Shown: piece after piece, positions 5,555 to 11,219 of the stretch
Layout of the letters: each line of letters begins with the position of its first letter
Position numbering within the stretch: the stretch's first letter is position 1
IMG/VR virus record: IMGVR_UViG_3300042509_000402
Span: 1-23,039 of that record
Origin: a virus
Strand: one strand, 5' to 3'
Length of the DNA stretch: 23,039 nt
The notes under the pieces: model-generated
What the model was told of the DNA's origin: nothing
The model's input: only the letters and a program-made list of their open reading frames with translations
Database searches by the model: none
Made by a program: the position numbers and the translations under genes

Positions 5555-6370
5555 TTATTTATTTGCTTTTCTCTTTGCTCTTCTTGCTGCAGCAGCAAGA
5601 AGTTCTTTGTGACTAATTGCAGACTCTCTACTTCCTGGTCCAGAAACAATATCTTTTGTCTTTCCTTCAAGTTCGTGTGCTCCACCAGCACGATGGTAAA
5701 TTCCAGGTTTATCTGCTGGGTCAGTGGATTTCTTTGTGCCCATCACATTCTTCGGATGATGCCCGTGATAAACACCAATCTTTGCATCTCTTGCTTTTCT
5801 TGCTTCCCACTCAGCATCACTCATAGATGCTTTTAATTTTGCAGAATGATGTGTTGGAGTAATATGATGTGCTTCTAATCCTTTTGCTTTTAACTTTCTT
5901 ACTTTAGTATCTGCCGATTCTCTTTCTGATGAAGAACTTAGACTTGCAATTCTTTCTGCTCTTGCTTGTCTTTCCTTAACACCACCTTCTTTTGGTTTTA
6001 ATCTCCACTTTGGATTTTCAGTGCTGCCAGCATTGTTTGCATAATATCCAGATGGAATTCCACCGTGATGTTTTTCAAGTTCTGCTCTACTTGAAAAATG
6101 TCTTTGTGCTTCACTAATATATGATTCTTCTACAAACTCTTTGAATGTTTTTTTCTTGCGATTTCTTGCTGGATGTGAAACTCTTCCACTATCTAAGTTT
6201 CTCTCTGCTTCACCTCTTTTCTTTGCCCACATTTGCATCAAAGCAGTTCCAGGTGCTTCAATGTGTCCAGTTTTCACAAAATCCTTTGGTGATTGTGCAG
6301 CAGATGCTGCCATTGTTGCTGCTAAAAATGCATTAGCAACTTTCTCTCTTTTCTTTGCTTCTTGGAGCAT
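5555..6370 (-). CDS. putative packaged AHH/HNH-type nuclease with internal capsid-targeting motif
   Basis: A 271-aa basic protein. The C-terminal third holds EAHHITPTHH (166-175), a helical stretch, VYHGHHPKNVMG (200-211) and further histidines (H226, H232). This resembles the AHH family of HNH/endonuclease VII-like nucleases known from bacterial toxins. Residues 72-88 (KKKTFKEFVEESYISEA) match the leader of its neighbours, with possible gp21 cuts at VEE|S and ISE|A; a shorter LQE|A sits at residues 2-5. So a leader motif is internal, after about 70 extra N-terminal residues, as if a new start was fused upstream. The late element GATAAATA lies 23 nt before the ATG. The domain call is by motif only; the nuclease may be inactive. 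Confidence 0.8.
   Translation of the reverse strand: MLQEAKKREKVANAFLAATMAASAAQSPKDFVKTGHIEAPGTALMQMWAKKRGEAERNLDSGRVSHPARNRKKKTFKEFVEESYISEAQRHFSSRAELEKHHGGIPSGYYANNAGSTENPKWRLKPKEGGVKERQARAERIASLSSSSERESADTKVRKLKAKGLEAHHITPTHHSAKLKASMSDAEWEARKARDAKIGVYHGHHPKNVMGTKKSTDPADKPGIYHRAGGAHELEGKTKDIVSGPGSRESAISHKELLAAAARRAKRKANK
5556..5563 (-). promoter_or_regulatory. T4-type late promoter AATAAATA
   Basis: It lies 20 nt upstream of the ATG at 5535 and overlaps the stop codon of the preceding gene. A similar A-rich leader follows the late element before the 58-aa gene at 10176. Confidence 0.6.
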
Positions 6371-6392
6371 TTAGACACAAAAATATCTCTGA

Positions 6393-6548
6393 TTATTTAT
6401 CATATATGGGAGAATCAACATAAGAAAGAGACTTGACGAAGAGTTCAGTAAATCGTTCTTGCTTTTCTGGATGCACATATGCTGGATTTTGCGAAATTGC
6501 TTTGCGTAAAACATCCATTTCTTCAAATTCTTCTTTACTTAAACTCAT
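6393..6548 (-). CDS. small unknown protein (51 aa)
   Basis: It starts MSLSKEEFEEMDVLRKAISQ and ends VDSPIYDK. A strong GGGGAG ribosome site lies 8 nt before the ATG. The 51-aa protein is helical and acidic at the N-terminus, with no membrane span or recognised domain. Its stop codon overlaps the late promoter of the next gene (6394-6401). A possible extended -10 (TGTTAGAAT) sits at 6576-6584. The clear ribosome site and the fit into the gap make it a real gene. Confidence 0.78.
   Translation of the reverse strand: MSLSKEEFEEMDVLRKAISQNPAYVHPEKQERFTELFVKSLSYVDSPIYDK
6394..6401 (-). promoter_or_regulatory. T4-type late promoter GATAAATA
   Basis: It lies 23 nt before the ATG at 6370 and matches the NATAAATA form of the late box. 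It overlaps the end of the 51-aa gene. Confidence 0.65.
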
Positions 6549-6575
6549 CGAAAACTCCCCTACTCTTATATTAGC

Positions 6576-6584
6576 ATTCTAACA
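6576..6584 (-). promoter_or_regulatory. possible extended -10 promoter (TGTTAGAAT)
   Basis: TGT-TAGAAT on the minus strand, 27 bp before the ATG at 6548. Only a poor -35 (ACGACA, 18 bp) is seen. It lies in the 73-bp gap after the 122-aa gene. Confidence 0.4.
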
Positions 6585-6621
6585 CACTATCTAGGTACAT
6601 GTCGTTTCCTTAAGGATGTCT

Positions 6622-6990
6622 TCAGGTTTCCGTAAAGTCTCGTAACAATTGAATTTCTCGGTCTAACTCAGCATCATTTTTACGTTTATGAAATTCAGAC
6701 CACAAAGAATTATGAACGTCCATTAGTTCTGAAATCCAAAATCCTTCAGGATAGATACCCAAAGCATCTTGAAGACCACGATGACTGGTTCCTTCTTTTT
6801 CTGCTTTACACATAATATGACAGATTGCTTGGACCATATCATACTTATCTTCAGAGGAAAGCATATGATACTTTCCTACTGCTTTTTGAACTGATTGTTC
6901 TGATGCTTCTTGTAGTTTTTTACAAGCATCAGAATCCCACCATTCTTGTAGTGCTTTACCAAATTCGTTAGGTTGTTTTTCAGTCATCAT
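6622..6990 (-). CDS. unknown phage protein (122 aa)
   Basis: A soluble, mostly helical 122-aa protein (MMTEKQPNEFGKALQEWW...) with no motif I recognise. Two adjacent ATGs are possible starts; the first forms an ATGA overlap with the stop of the 74-aa gene, so they are coupled. It lies at the end of the operon 8777 to 6622. The sequence GLQDALGIYPEGFWISELMD near residue 75 could be a helix-turn-helix-like or docking segment but is not diagnostic. Confidence 0.8.
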   Translation of the reverse strand: MMTEKQPNEFGKALQEWWDSDACKKLQEASEQSVQKAVGKYHMLSSEDKYDMVQAICHIMCKAEKEGTSHRGLQDALGIYPEGFWISELMDVHNSLWSEFHKRKNDAELDREIQLLRDFTET

Positions 6991-7211
6991 TCTCCAAACA
7001 TAGTTCCGAAAAAACCACTACTTCCTGGTTTTCGTGATTCCAGTTTATCCAATAAAGAATCAGTGTGTATTACACTATCAATACGACTAATTAAATCAGC
7101 AATCACACTACAAACCATTGGTCGTTCTGTTCTTGCAGCAAAAGCAAGGGAATTGCGAAGTGATTCTTGTGCTTCTTTAAGTGATTCTTCTACTTGTGTT
7201 CCCAGTGCCAT
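6987..7211 (-). CDS. unknown small protein (74 aa)
   Basis: MALGTQVEESLKEAQESLRN... gives a helical 74-aa protein ending in a Gly/Phe-rich tail (SSGFFGTMFGE). AAGGAG lies 8 nt before the ATG, a clear ribosome site. It overlaps the next gene by 4 bp and follows the AbrB-like gene by 2 bp. No known domain was recognised. Confidence 0.8.
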   Translation of the reverse strand: MALGTQVEESLKEAQESLRNSLAFAARTERPMVCSVIADLISRIDSVIHTDSLLDKLESRKPGSSGFFGTMFGE

Positions 7212-7213
7212 TT

Positions 7214-7804
7214 TTAGTTCTCCTTTTTAATCAGTTTAAATGAACCATCACCTTGATTGTGCCATTCAATTGCATCACCTGCTTTCCAATTAATTTGTTC
7301 TAAAAGGTCTTCTGGAAATGTGACATTGTAGTCATCATCAACAGGAACCACCCAAGTTTTCACTTTGTTTTTTGCTTCAGCAGCATCACACATTGCATCC
7401 AGTTCTTCATCAGTATAACGAAGTGCTTTCATATCATTGTGACCACAAGGACGCACACCATTATCTTTTACTTCTTCTGGATAATGAGATTCTTCCCCAA
7501 CTTTCCAAAAATCATTCCAGGATTTCTTACATTCGGGTGATAAATCATCCTTATCACATACAAGATTTTCTTTTTTATCAACATATTCATCATATGCTGG
7601 AATATGACCTTTACCATTACCATTCAGAAGAGCAAGAAGTTCATAGCATCGTCCTGTGTGATGTTTGAAATAATGGTAGTTTTCTTCGGTTGCTTTTTTA
7701 ATTACATCATATATTTCTTGTGGAGATGCCTCCGAAGACAAAAGAGCATCATTCATCCACTCTTCAAGTCTTTCAAGAGAATGCTTCTTGTAGTCAAAGT
7801 TCAT
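7214..7804 (-). CDS. unknown protein with C-terminal AbrB/SpoVT-like domain
   Basis: A 196-aa protein. The N-terminal 60 residues are helical (LERLEEWMNDALLSS...YHYFKHHTGRCYELLALL) followed by NGNGKGHIPAYDEYV. The C-terminal 45 residues, TWVVPVDDDYNVTFPEDLLE...KAGDAIEW, have the pattern of a swapped-hairpin AbrB/MazE domain, a DNA-binding or dimerisation fold. Two central Cys (PECKK, RPCGHN) could bind metal. It may be a transcription factor or assembly protein of the phage; the exact role is unknown. It overlaps the 60-aa gene by 11 bp. Confidence 0.82.
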   Translation of the reverse strand: MNFDYKKHSLERLEEWMNDALLSSEASPQEIYDVIKKATEENYHYFKHHTGRCYELLALLNGNGKGHIPAYDEYVDKKENLVCDKDDLSPECKKSWNDFWKVGEESHYPEEVKDNGVRPCGHNDMKALRYTDEELDAMCDAAEAKNKVKTWVVPVDDDYNVTFPEDLLEQINWKAGDAIEWHNQGDGSFKLIKKEN

Positions 7805-7976
7805 TATTAAAGTCCTTGATTGCTTGTTCCATAATAACCTGTATCTCTTTGGAAGTCAATCCATTCAACCACTTCCAATTTGGGTCTTCCTTGTCCCAGT
7901 CCATAGTATAAGACCCATCTTCATTTTGAGTAATCTTTAAAGTATCAATCTTTTGGTTTGGGTTTGTTGCACTCAT
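7794..7976 (-). CDS. small acidic unknown protein (60 aa)
   Basis: MSATNPNQKIDTLKITQNEDGSYTMDWDKED... The pattern suggests an N-terminal beta hairpin (ITQNEDGSYTMDWD) and a C-terminal helix. It starts inside the end of the zinc-ribbon gene (32-bp overlap in another frame) and overlaps the next gene by 11 bp. Composition and coupling support a real gene; no function is known. Confidence 0.75.
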   Translation of the reverse strand: MSATNPNQKIDTLKITQNEDGSYTMDWDKEDPNWKWLNGLTSKEIQVIMEQAIKDFNNEL

Positions 7977-8163
7977 TGCAGTAATATGAATATCCGTGTT
8001 TAAATGATTTTACAACTTGATAATACTCTTTGTCTAATGGTTTTTCTTCATTACATTTAGAGCACTTTCGTAGTTCCGATGCCCGTATTGCCCCAGATAC
8101 GTCTTTCTTTTTTACGCAGTTTCTTAAGGTCTTTATAGAGTTCTTTAATTTGTTGATAAGCAT
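7945..8163 (-). CDS. zinc-ribbon-like small protein, start uncertain
   Basis: The well-formed part of this frame is CSKCNEEKPLD...YYCNECNKPK, with two CxxC pairs about 23 residues apart, a zinc ribbon or treble-clef pattern. The first ATG is at 8163 (72 aa; the frame stays open to a TTG at 8223), but the first 30 residues are encoded opposite the real 69-aa gene in another frame and look arbitrary. No ATG occurs nearer to the zinc part. Either it starts inside the upstream gene, uses a non-ATG codon, or is joined to it by a +1 frameshift. Probably binds nucleic acid or protein. Confidence 0.6.
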   Translation of the reverse strand: MLINKLKNSIKTLRNCVKKKDVSGAIRASELRKCSKCNEEKPLDKEYYQVVKSFKHGYSYYCNECNKPKPKD

Positions 8164-8266
8164 CTTCAGGTGAAAGTTTTCCACTAATTTCAAATCCCGC
8201 AATAAGTCCAACTTTATCTCCAAAACGTGCTAGTGCTCTTTCGTATTGAGAAAGATTTTCATACAT
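8057..8266 (-). CDS. small helical unknown protein (69 aa)
   Basis: [20 protein letters not shown]...KKLRKKERRIWGN is a charged helical protein, with a Lys/Arg-rich helix from about residue 40 and a possible coiled coil (QQIKELYKDLKKLRKKERR). I chose the ATG at 8266 because it overlaps the ferredoxin stop by one base (TGATG); the frame is open further upstream. The C-terminal residues (after about 57) overlap the zinc-ribbon frame. Confidence 0.8.
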   Translation of the reverse strand: MYENLSQYERALARFGDKVGLIAGFEISGKLSPEDAYQQIKELYKDLKKLRKKERRIWGNTGIGTTKVL

Positions 8267-8556
8267 CAGAGATTCTCCTCTTGCTCCGTAAGAATTACAC
8301 AATCACTCAGAGGATATGCAACACAAAGCATAGAGAAACCCTCATTCATTTGGTCATCATCAAGGAAAGATTGTTCAGAATTATCCACTTCACCTTCCAC
8401 AACCTTACCAGCACAAGCAGAGCAAGCACCAGCACGGCAACTGGAAGGAAGGTCAATACCTGCATATTCAGCAGCATCAAGAATGTATTGGTCTTCGGGA
8501 CACTGGATAGTTTGTTCGGTTCCATCAGCGGAACGGAGAGTTACATTAAAAGTCAT
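8266..8556 (-). CDS. petF: plant-type [2Fe-2S] ferredoxin
   Basis: A 96-aa soluble electron carrier. The cluster-binding cysteines follow the plant/cyanobacterial pattern: C-R-A-G-A-C-S-A-C (residues 40-48) with the fourth Cys at about 77 (MLCVAYP). The beta-grasp start ([16 protein letters not shown]) and length match cyanobacterial PetF. In cyanophages such ferredoxins are host-derived auxiliary genes thought to supply electrons to reductases such as phage bilin reductases. It is the second gene of an overlapping string: its ATG overlaps the stop of the 74-aa coiled-coil gene, and its stop overlaps the next ATG. Confidence 0.95.
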   Translation of the reverse strand: MTFNVTLRSADGTEQTIQCPEDQYILDAAEYAGIDLPSSCRAGACSACAGKVVEGEVDNSEQSFLDDDQMNEGFSMLCVAYPLSDCVILTEQEENL

Positions 8557-8777
8557 TTGTCAAGAGTATAATTACTTAGATTATAAGTTACGGGGTGAAT
8601 ATTGTCAATCTTTGCTTGTAGTCTGTTTTCAATTTCATACAGAGAATTTATAAGTTCTACATTCTCCTGTTCCAATTTTACGATACGTTCTTCTAACATA
8701 ACAATTTTTTGAAACATAGAACTATCAGATATTGAAACTTGATACGGTTTGAGAAAATTATCAATCCACCTAAACAT
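8553..8777 (-). CDS. small coiled-coil protein (74 aa)
   Basis: [17 protein letters not shown]... has heptad-like repeats in the middle ([20 protein letters not shown]), a likely coiled coil, then a short polar tail. Its ATG at 8777 overlaps the stop of the upstream (split) gene by 1 bp, and its stop overlaps the ferredoxin ATG by 4 bp. No enzymatic motif; perhaps a dimeric adaptor. Confidence 0.78.
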   Translation of the reverse strand: MFRWIDNFLKPYQVSISDSSMFQKIVMLEERIVKLEQENVELINSLYEIENRLQAKIDNIHPVTYNLSNYTLDK

Positions 8778-9017
8778 TAGATTACTCCTATTTCTTTAAG
8801 ATATGCTTGGTATCTCATAAATCCTTGAATACGAATTGGTCTTTCTAAACTATTACAACATTCAACATAACTGTTGAATTCAAACCACGGCGTTGTTGGG
8901 TCTAGTTGGGGGAATTGGCTCTTTTGTGTGCAATTTTTTAATGAACTTAGAAAGTTCTGCAGTTTCTTCCCATTCCCAAACTGTTCCATCTTTTTGCGTA
9001 TAAGTTCTTTTAGTCAT
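8777..9017 (-). pseudogene. split small gene, frameshift at a C5 run
   Basis: The frame from ATG 9017 reads MTKRTYTQKDGTVWEWEETA... and stops at 8880 after 45 aa. The +1 frame then continues as TPWFEFNSYVECCNSLERPI...YLKEIGVI and ends at 8777. Removing one C from the CCCCC run (plus-strand GGGGG at 8908-8912) would join the two into one protein of about 79 aa, with a natural junction (KEPIPQLDPTTPWFEF). So this is one gene interrupted by an indel, a sequencing slip, or a programmed +1 shift at CCC-CCA. A restart at ATG 8989 in the second frame is possible but gives an arbitrary N-terminus. Confidence 0.6.
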
Positions 9018-9223
9018 ATTTTTTTAAAGCATACACTATTAAAATTACCATAAACTCCTCTCAAAGTCAATTTTGTATGTTGAGAGTGAATTTTTATTGT
9101 TTCTACAAAATATGCAGTATTTTCAAATAAAATTTTTCTTGGGTCATCATTGTTTCCCCAATTAATTTGGTCTTGAGTACAACCAATATAAATTACTTTA
9201 TCCCCATGTTTAAAGTTTTCCAC
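9014..9223 (-). CDS. small beta-rich unknown protein (69 aa), GTG start
   Basis: ENFKHGDKVIYIGCTQDQIN... begins with a strand pattern typical of SH3-like or KOW-like small barrels (GDKVIYIG). The start is GTG at 9223, with GAGG about 10 nt upstream, inside the end of the 73-aa gene. The stop overlaps the next ATG (ATGA). The segment HTKLTLRGVYGNFNSVCF looks like the closing strands. Function unknown. Confidence 0.75.
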   Translation of the reverse strand: MENFKHGDKVIYIGCTQDQINWGNNDDPRKILFENTAYFVETIKIHSQHTKLTLRGVYGNFNSVCFKKI

Positions 9224-9431
9224 CCACTGTGCCCTCGTAGGAAACTCCTACATCATTTAGGCTGCCTTCTTGTTTCCACTTCAAATAATATCTTGTAGCC
9301 CTAACACAATTATCTTCAGTCAATGAAGTAATAATTGGTTTGCCATCTTTATCGTAACTGCCCCAAGTTCCCCATTTCTTTTGCTTTACATAAAAGCAAT
9401 CATCATAAAGTTGTTCCACTTTGAACTCCAT
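9210..9431 (-). CDS. unknown small protein (73 aa)
   Basis: I placed the start at ATG 9431 (MEFKVEQLYDDCFYVKQ); the frame opens earlier but those residues overlap the membrane-protein gene. The pattern WGTWGSYDKDGKPIITSLTEDNC suggests a beta-rich N-terminus and then a helix (CVRATRYYLKWKQEG). No domain is recognised. It overlaps neighbours on both sides by 29 and 14 bp. Confidence 0.72.
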   Translation of the reverse strand: MEFKVEQLYDDCFYVKQKKWGTWGSYDKDGKPIITSLTEDNCVRATRYYLKWKQEGSLNDVGVSYEGTVGGKL

Positions 9432-9609
9432 CGACTTGAATATAAATTGTGGTTTCATCATTCCAATGACGAATGACCCCAGCACATATGAATATGTTGG
9501 TAATCAAATAAGTTGCAAACAGAATTGTTCTGATAAGTGCAATCTTATCTGCTTCTCTATTGTTTTTTCCTACTTTTTCTCCCAGTGCCTTGCACCACAG
9601 TCTCCACAT
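9403..9609 (-). CDS. small single-span membrane protein (68 aa)
   Basis: MWRLWCKALGEKVGKNNREADKIALIRTIL begins with a charged amphipathic helix followed by one hydrophobic span (about residues 27-46, ILFATYLITNIFICAGVI) and a short tail starting RHWND. It probably sits in the host inner membrane with the basic N-terminus inside. The 3' end overlaps the next gene by 29 bp and the 5' end overlaps the 80-aa gene by 53 bp. Role unknown. Confidence 0.78.
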   Translation of the reverse strand: MWRLWCKALGEKVGKNNREADKIALIRTILFATYLITNIFICAGVIRHWNDETTIYIQVDGVQSGTTL

Positions 9610-9799
9610 TTGTTCCAGGTTTAATGAATAGTTGATAATCTTTTTGTTTCAATTTACACTTAGAGATGTATTTCTCTGCGTGATTCATATTTTGAAAATA
9701 ACACTTTTTAGTGTCTTTCAATTCCTTTCCATCTTTATGTATAACAAGAATAGGAAACTGTACGTGAGGGAACTCAATCGTTTCTGATTTCTTTTTCAT
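9557..9799 (-). CDS. small basic unknown protein (80 aa)
   Basis: MKKKSETIEFPHVQFPILVI... is a Lys-rich soluble protein with an alternating beta/alpha pattern (FPILVIHKDGKE, NHAEKYISKCKL, YQLFIKPG). Its start overlaps the stop of the 40-aa gene by 4 bp (ATGA). The last 17 residues overlap the membrane-protein gene in another frame and end in a basic tail. No function is recognised. Confidence 0.72.
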   Translation of the reverse strand: MKKKSETIEFPHVQFPILVIHKDGKELKDTKKCYFQNMNHAEKYISKCKLKQKDYQLFIKPGTNVETVVQGTGRKSRKKQ

Positions 9800-9918
9800 T
9801 TGGTTTCATCTTCTTCGATTGTTTCTTCTACTTGTTGATTTCCCTTCTCTCGTTGTGCTGCAATTTCCAGCATTTCTTCGTGAGTCAGATAAACATAACT
9901 AGTGTTTTCTTCGGGCAT
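9796..9918 (-). CDS. very small acidic protein (40 aa)
   Basis: MPEENTSYVYLTHEEMLEIA... ends EETIEEDETK. A good ribosome site (AGGAG, 8 nt) and an ATGA overlap with the next gene support it. An extended -10 (9944-9952) lies 25 bp upstream. The protein is a single acidic helix; function unknown. Confidence 0.72.
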   Translation of the reverse strand: MPEENTSYVYLTHEEMLEIAAQREKGNQQVEETIEEDETK

Positions 9919-9943
9919 AGTGGTGCTCCTGGGTTCTCTCCAT

Positions 9944-9952
9944 ATTATAACA
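9944..9952 (-). promoter_or_regulatory. extended -10 promoter (TGTTATAAT)
   Basis: TGT-TATAAT on the minus strand directly after the terminator hairpin 9951-9978, 25 bp before the ATG at 9918. It has no good -35. This is the same terminator-then-promoter arrangement as at 3332-3367 and 15889-15920. Confidence 0.5.
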
Positions 9953-9999
9953 CCCTTTCCCAAGAACGGGAAAGGGTGAGGGACACTTTGTGAAGTGTC
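9951..9999 (-). terminator. two tandem hairpins after the 58-aa late gene
   Basis: The first stem, GACACTT/AAGTGTC (9982-9999), starts at the stop codon. The second is a perfect 11-bp stem CACCCTTTCCC/GGGAAAGGGTG (9951-9978, 6-nt loop). Only a short AT tail follows, so termination may be partial. Confidence 0.65.
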
Positions 10000-10176
10000 T
10001 CACATCATATTTTTTTCAACTTTTTGTTTTTGTGCTAGCTCTCTATGAACATGAGCTCTATGTCTCATACCAGCACGAACTTGTGTTTTTGCATAATCAA
10101 TAGAACGTTCTTTAGATGCAAGTGCTCTTTTTTGTGCTTCTTCTACTTGCTCTTGAAACTCTCTAAAAGATTTCAT
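10000..10176 (-). CDS. small late protein with internal-protein-like leader (58 aa)
   Basis: The protein starts MKSFREFQEQVEEA, clearly related to the leaders at 5535 and 5083. A possible gp21-like cut is VEE|A at residues 11-14, although the position is offset by three residues. The rest is a basic amphipathic helix rich in Arg, His and Lys (AQKRALASKERSIDYAKTQ, RHRAHVHRELAQKQK). The late element AATAAATA lies 16 nt before the ATG, and two hairpins follow the stop. It is likely packaged inside the head. Confidence 0.78.
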   Translation of the reverse strand: MKSFREFQEQVEEAQKRALASKERSIDYAKTQVRAGMRHRAHVHRELAQKQKVEKNMM

Positions 10177-10192
10177 CTTAAACTTTTTCTTT

Positions 10193-10200
10193 TATTTATT
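10193..10200 (-). promoter_or_regulatory. T4-type late promoter AATAAATA
   Basis: It lies 16 nt before the ATG at 10176. It abuts the stop codon of the 108-aa late gene. Confidence 0.6.
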
Positions 10201-10525
10201 AATCTCTTTGTCTCCAATCATCTGGTTTATCTCTACCTTCACTAAAGAAATCAATAATATCATCGACACTATCAAATCCACCGATACCAAATCTTTCATT
10301 GCCAGTTCCTCCAATATCAAGTTGATTTAAAAAATCATCAAGGTCTCCTTTTTGCATATTGGGATTTTCTGCGGTTCTTCTTGCTTGCCTAAGCATTGTT
10401 CCAGCAGTGCGATTTGCTTTTGCAAGTTTCTCCGACCAAATCATATCTTCCAGACTAACTTCTTCACGATGTATAATTTTTGAACAAATTGCTTCAAGAC
10501 GCAAACGATACTGTGTTGAAAGCAT
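10199..10525 (-). CDS. late protein of unknown function (108 aa)
   Basis: MLSTQYRLRLEAICSKIIHR... has a helical first half, ending in a basic stretch (MLRQARRTAENPN), and an acidic Gly-rich second half (DIGGTGNERFGIGGFDSVDD). It has a late element (AATAAATA, 10548-10555) 22 nt upstream, and lies next to a leader-bearing late gene, so it is probably a virion or assembly factor. It has no capsid-targeting motif of its own. I do not recognise a family. Confidence 0.82.
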   Translation of the reverse strand: MLSTQYRLRLEAICSKIIHREEVSLEDMIWSEKLAKANRTAGTMLRQARRTAENPNMQKGDLDDFLNQLDIGGTGNERFGIGGFDSVDDIIDFFSEGRDKPDDWRQRD

Positions 10526-10547
10526 TATAAAATCCCAGATATAGTGT

Positions 10548-10555
10548 TATTTATT
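10548..10555 (-). promoter_or_regulatory. T4-type late promoter AATAAATA
   Basis: It lies 22 nt before the ATG at 10525 and overlaps the stop codon of the upstream 63-aa gene. Confidence 0.62.
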
Positions 10556-10742
10556 GAACGTTTTTCTCTTCTTTCTTTTTCTTAAAATACTCTTTATAAT
10601 ACTTTTCTTTTAATTTTTCTATGTATTTAAAATCTTCTGCTTCGTCTAAACAATCCAAAATATAAGAAACGCCCTCTAATTCTGAGATTAGACGGGCGAC
10701 AGTGATTGCTGATTGTGGATTAACGTTCCACTTATTCTTCAT
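10551..10742 (-). CDS. small helical unknown protein (63 aa)
   Basis: The start at ATG 10742 (MKNKWNVNPQSAITVARL) is preferred because GAGG lies 5 nt upstream; the frame opens 7 codons earlier. It is helical and ends in a strongly basic tail (YKEYFKKKKEEKN). It overlaps the previous gene's end by 11 bp. Function unknown. Confidence 0.75.
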   Translation of the reverse strand: MKNKWNVNPQSAITVARLISELEGVSYILDCLDEAEDFKYIEKLKEKYYKEYFKKKKEEKNVQ

Positions 10743-10956
10743 AATCCTCTTGATAATACCCACTCACAACTTTGTCATTCCAAGCAGTCGGCAAATTATG
10801 CTCTCTTGCTCTCATATGATTTAAACCTGAAACAGGAAGACCCTCCAAGTCTTCTTCGTGTAATACTCCATCCAGTTGACGTATTTCATTGAATGTATGC
10901 GGAAAACGAAGTGCTCCGCTATTCATTCCTTCAAGATTGCGATGAGTTCTAGACAT
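10732..10956 (-). CDS. unknown small protein (74 aa)
   Basis: The start is ATG 10956 (MSRTHRNLEGMNSGALRFPH). The sequence holds a conserved-looking centre (EIRQLDGVLHEEDLEGLPVSG) and RAREHNLPTAWNDKV near the C-terminus. It is driven by the consensus promoter at 10983-11011, whose start is predicted at 10976, leaving a 20-nt leader with little ribosome site. No family is recognised. Confidence 0.77.
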   Translation of the reverse strand: MSRTHRNLEGMNSGALRFPHTFNEIRQLDGVLHEEDLEGLPVSGLNHMRAREHNLPTAWNDKVVSGYYQEDYEE

Positions 10957-10982
10957 AATGTTTGTGAATAAACACAATACTA

Positions 10983-11011
10983 ATTATATCACTTCTTAAA
11001 TTCTTTTTCAA
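10983..11011 (-). promoter_or_regulatory. sigma70-type promoter (TTGAAA / 17 bp / TATAAT)
   Basis: -35 TTGAAA (11006-11011), 17-bp spacer, -10 TATAAT (10983-10988) preceded by TG at the extended -10 position. It sits in the 3' end of the 76-aa membrane gene. It drives the 74-aa gene and probably those after it. Confidence 0.78.
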
Positions 11012-11219
11012 GTTCTTTTGCAAGTTTCAATGCTCTTTTCCACATCAACCACTTCACCACTGGATTTCTCGGATTATTCAACAACCACCACTTTGTTTTT
11101 TCGTATTGAAACTTTATAATTTTAGAAACCAATAAGAAAGCATAAGCAACACTATCATCCGTTGCTACAAGGTAGAAGACAAAGATAAAAATCCCAAACC
11201 AAAGGTAATAGGATGTCAT
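10989..11219 (-). CDS. small membrane protein (76 aa)
   Basis: MTSYYLWFGIFIFVFYLVATDD begins with one hydrophobic span (about residues 4-19), then a basic, Trp-rich segment (YEKTKWWLLNNPRNPVVKW) and a charged C-terminal helix. ATG 11219 forms an ATGA overlap with the upstream 53-aa gene. The protein is likely anchored in the host membrane by its N-terminus. Its role is unknown; an inner-membrane partner of the nearby lipoprotein (spanin-like) is possible but not shown. Confidence 0.77.
   Translation of the reverse strand: MTSYYLWFGIFIFVFYLVATDDSVAYAFLLVSKIIKFQYEKTKWWLLNNPRNPVVKWLMWKRALKLAKELEKEFKK

Noticed and set aside
5555-6370. Treating the internal KKKTFKEF motif as a start of a separate gene
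   Set aside because: No ATG, GTG or TTG codon is present at that position; the protein must read through from 6370 and the late promoter sits before that ATG.
8057-8163. A-AAA-AAG-like slippery run in the 69-aa gene as a -1 frameshift site to the zinc-ribbon frame
   Set aside because: The zinc frame is +1, not -1, relative to the upstream gene, so a classical -1 slip would not reach it.
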